39,613 nucleotides of DNA. Origin: Elusimicrobiota bacterium. Lineage in GTDB: Bacteria > Elusimicrobiota > Elusimicrobia > UBA1565 > UBA9628. The translations under genes and the position numbers were made by a program. Shown here piece by piece: positions 38,493 to 39,613 of this stretch (position 1 is the first letter of the stretch; every line of letters starts with the position of its first letter). The notes under the pieces are model-generated. The model saw only the letters and a program-made list of their open reading frames with translations, searched no databases and had not been told where the DNA came from. The stretch lies in NCBI GenBank assembly GCA_027452025.1, contig DAIDHI010000079.1, positions 1-39,613 on the forward strand, read 5' to 3'.

Positions 38493-39613
38493 GGCCGCAC
38501 GACGGCCCCGCGCGTGCGGATGAGCCGCACCTTGCGGCCGAAGCCGGCGCGCGCCGGGCCGCCCGCGAAGCCCTCGATGGAGACGCCGTCGCAGTCCTCG
38601 CAGCGGATTCCGTCCGTGAAATAAGGCGCCGGCTTTTTGGGCCAGTCCAGCCGGAAGTTGCGCACAGTCAAGCCGGAGACGCGGCTGGCGAGAAGGCCGG
38701 GCAGCCTTCTAAAGGCGTACTCGCTGGGGGCGTCCGGGCCGGGACGAAGATCGAGCCAGCCGCCGTCGCGCTCGGACGTCGTCGAGCCCGAGGAGATGTC
38801 CAGCCGCACGTCGTCGAGCTGGACGTCCTCGATCGCGCTGCGGGGCGAGCCGAGGATGACGATGCCGCTGGGCGAGCGGGCGCGAATGTGCGAGAAGCTG
38901 ATGTCGGATACGCGGCCAAGCCGCGTCTGGCCTGCCATCGGCACGGCCGAGACGTGGATCGGCTCGCCGTTGCCCCACCAGCCTCTCGAAAAAAGCCTGG
39001 TCTCGATCGTGATGTTGGAAAACCGAAGGCCCGTGACCGAGCCGCGGTCGCGCGCGAAGACGCCGATGCCGCGATTGGAGTCCTTGATGACGATGTTGTC
39101 GAAGGAGCAGTCGCGTACGCCCTGCTTCCCGTAGCCGACGCGGATGGCGCTGGAGCGCGAGGAGAGCACGCAGTTGGTCACGACCACGTCCTCGGTGGGG
39201 CCCGAGTAGGCGTCGAAGCCCGGAAGGCTCTGCCGCGGGTCGTCGAGCCCGGAGACGGCGATGGCGTCGTCGCCGGTGCGGATGAAGCAGTCGGAGATGC
39301 GGACGTCCCGGGAGCTCGTCAGATGGATGCCGTCGTTGTTGGGCACGCGCAGGTCGTTGTCGATCGTCAGGCCCTCGATGACGACGTCCTGGCTTCCGGC
39401 GAAATGGAGCGTCCAGGAGGGGGAGTCGCGCAGGGTGACGTCGCGTACGACGACGCGTTTGCAGCCCGAGAAAACCACCATGTTCCCCGGCCGGTGGACG
39501 GGGTTGACCGGGCCGTCTCGGCCGACCGGGCCGCCGCCGATGGCGCTGGTCTGGTCCATGAAGCGGTCGCCGTTGCCGTCGACGACGCCCGAGCCCTCGA
39601 GGCCGACGTCCGA
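38489..39613 (-). CDS. GH28-like right-handed beta-helix protein, partial (5' end beyond window)
   Basis: The frame is open from the window edge (I-like residues G-L-E-G-S-G-V-V-D-G-N-G-D) to the TAA at 38491-38489; at least 374 residues are present and the N-terminus is missing. Repeated short strands (for example V-V-I-E-G-L-T-I-D-N-D, V-R-I-S-D-C-F-I-R) form a parallel beta-helix. Polygalacturonase landmarks N-N-D-G-I-H and G-D-D-A-I-A-V are present, providing the catalytic aspartates. The usual G-H-G is replaced by S-S-A-I-R-V-G and the R-I-K by G-V-F-A-R, so the substrate or activity may differ from classical GH28. It may act outside the cytoplasm on a uronic-acid-containing polymer. A signal peptide cannot be checked. 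Confidence 0.85.
   Translation of the reverse strand, partial: SDVGLEGSGVVDGNGDRFMDQTSAIGGGPVGRDGPVNPVHRPGNMVVFSGCKRVVVRDVTLRDSPSWTLHFAGSQDVVIEGLTIDNDLRVPNNDGIHLTSSRDVRISDCFIRTGDDAIAVSGLDDPRQSLPGFDAYSGPTEDVVVTNCVLSSRSSAIRVGYGKQGVRDCSFDNIVIKDSNRGIGVFARDRGSVTGLRFSNITIETRLFSRGWWGNGEPIHVSAVPMAGQTRLGRVSDISFSHIRARSPSGIVILGSPRSAIEDVQLDDVRLDISSGSTTSERDGGWLDLRPGPDAPSEYAFRRLPGLLASRVSGLTVRNFRLDWPKKPAPYFTDGIRCEDCDGVSIEGFAGGPARAGFGRKVRLIRTRGAVVRP

Noticed and set aside
1-39613. CRISPR arrays, insertion-sequence ends or long direct repeats
   Set aside because: I looked for regularly spaced repeats, terminal inverted repeats with target duplications and transposase motifs, and found none apart from the recombinase remnant.

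Overview
This is a GC-rich, almost fully coding bacterial window. A type IV pilin-like C-terminus, a prepilin peptidase, a complete 14-subunit NADH dehydrogenase I locus and many envelope-glycan genes point to a diderm environmental bacterium. The pilin tail and gene mix resemble Elusimicrobiota, but I hold that assignment only loosely because no marker gene is present.

Layout. Positions 1-1013 (+) hold the end of a pilin-like gene, a strong terminator, and pilD. Positions 878-5500 (-) hold three overlapping GT-C type membrane glycosyltransferase-like genes, one with a TPR tail. tRNA-Ser(GGA) lies at 5551-5640 (-). Positions 5669-6564 form a degraded, lower-GC mobile remnant: an ORF6N gene, a 39-codon small ORF packed with perfect hairpins, and the C-terminal end of a tyrosine recombinase. 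It abuts a membrane gene whose 5' half is missing (to 7599). Another GT-C gene follows (7792-9486, +).

Positions 9426-21220 (-) are twelve tightly packed genes that read as one envelope-modification operon. In transcription order they are: a twitch-type radical SAM protein, a receiver-metallo-beta-lactamase fusion, an adenylation enzyme, an SGNH protein, an MBOAT, a 33-residue membrane microprotein, an acyl carrier protein, two paralogous GT2 glycosyltransferases, an exported phosphodiesterase, a third GT2, and a second radical SAM protein. The middle five genes have the composition of a DltA-D-B-X-C acylation machine. The microprotein is too short for normal gene calling and ends in F-H-Y-G-E, which resembles the C-terminal tyrosine motif of DltX. 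I regard this Dlt-like cassette, placed among glycosyltransferases in a probably diderm organism, as the most interesting system in the window.

A shared, back-to-back -10 element near 21235 appears to drive that operon leftwards and, rightwards, a membrane protein gene plus a UPF0104-type flippase-like gene (21249-23368). Positions 23378-36529 (+) encode complex I in the permuted order nuoJKLMN-ABCD-(EF fusion)-GHI, with most stop and start codons overlapping. Next come a membrane diadenylate cyclase (36572-37444) and, one base later, a DHH phosphoesterase (37446-38492), a likely c-di-AMP synthesis/turnover pair. The window ends in a convergent, truncated GH28-like beta-helix gene.

Two promoters (before nuoJ and before the cyclase gene) share TGGACG-17 bp-TA(G/T)A(A/C)T. 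Several other genes have a -10 element only 7-11 bases before the start codon, suggesting leaderless or very short-leader mRNAs. No gene-free stretch exceeds 300 bases.
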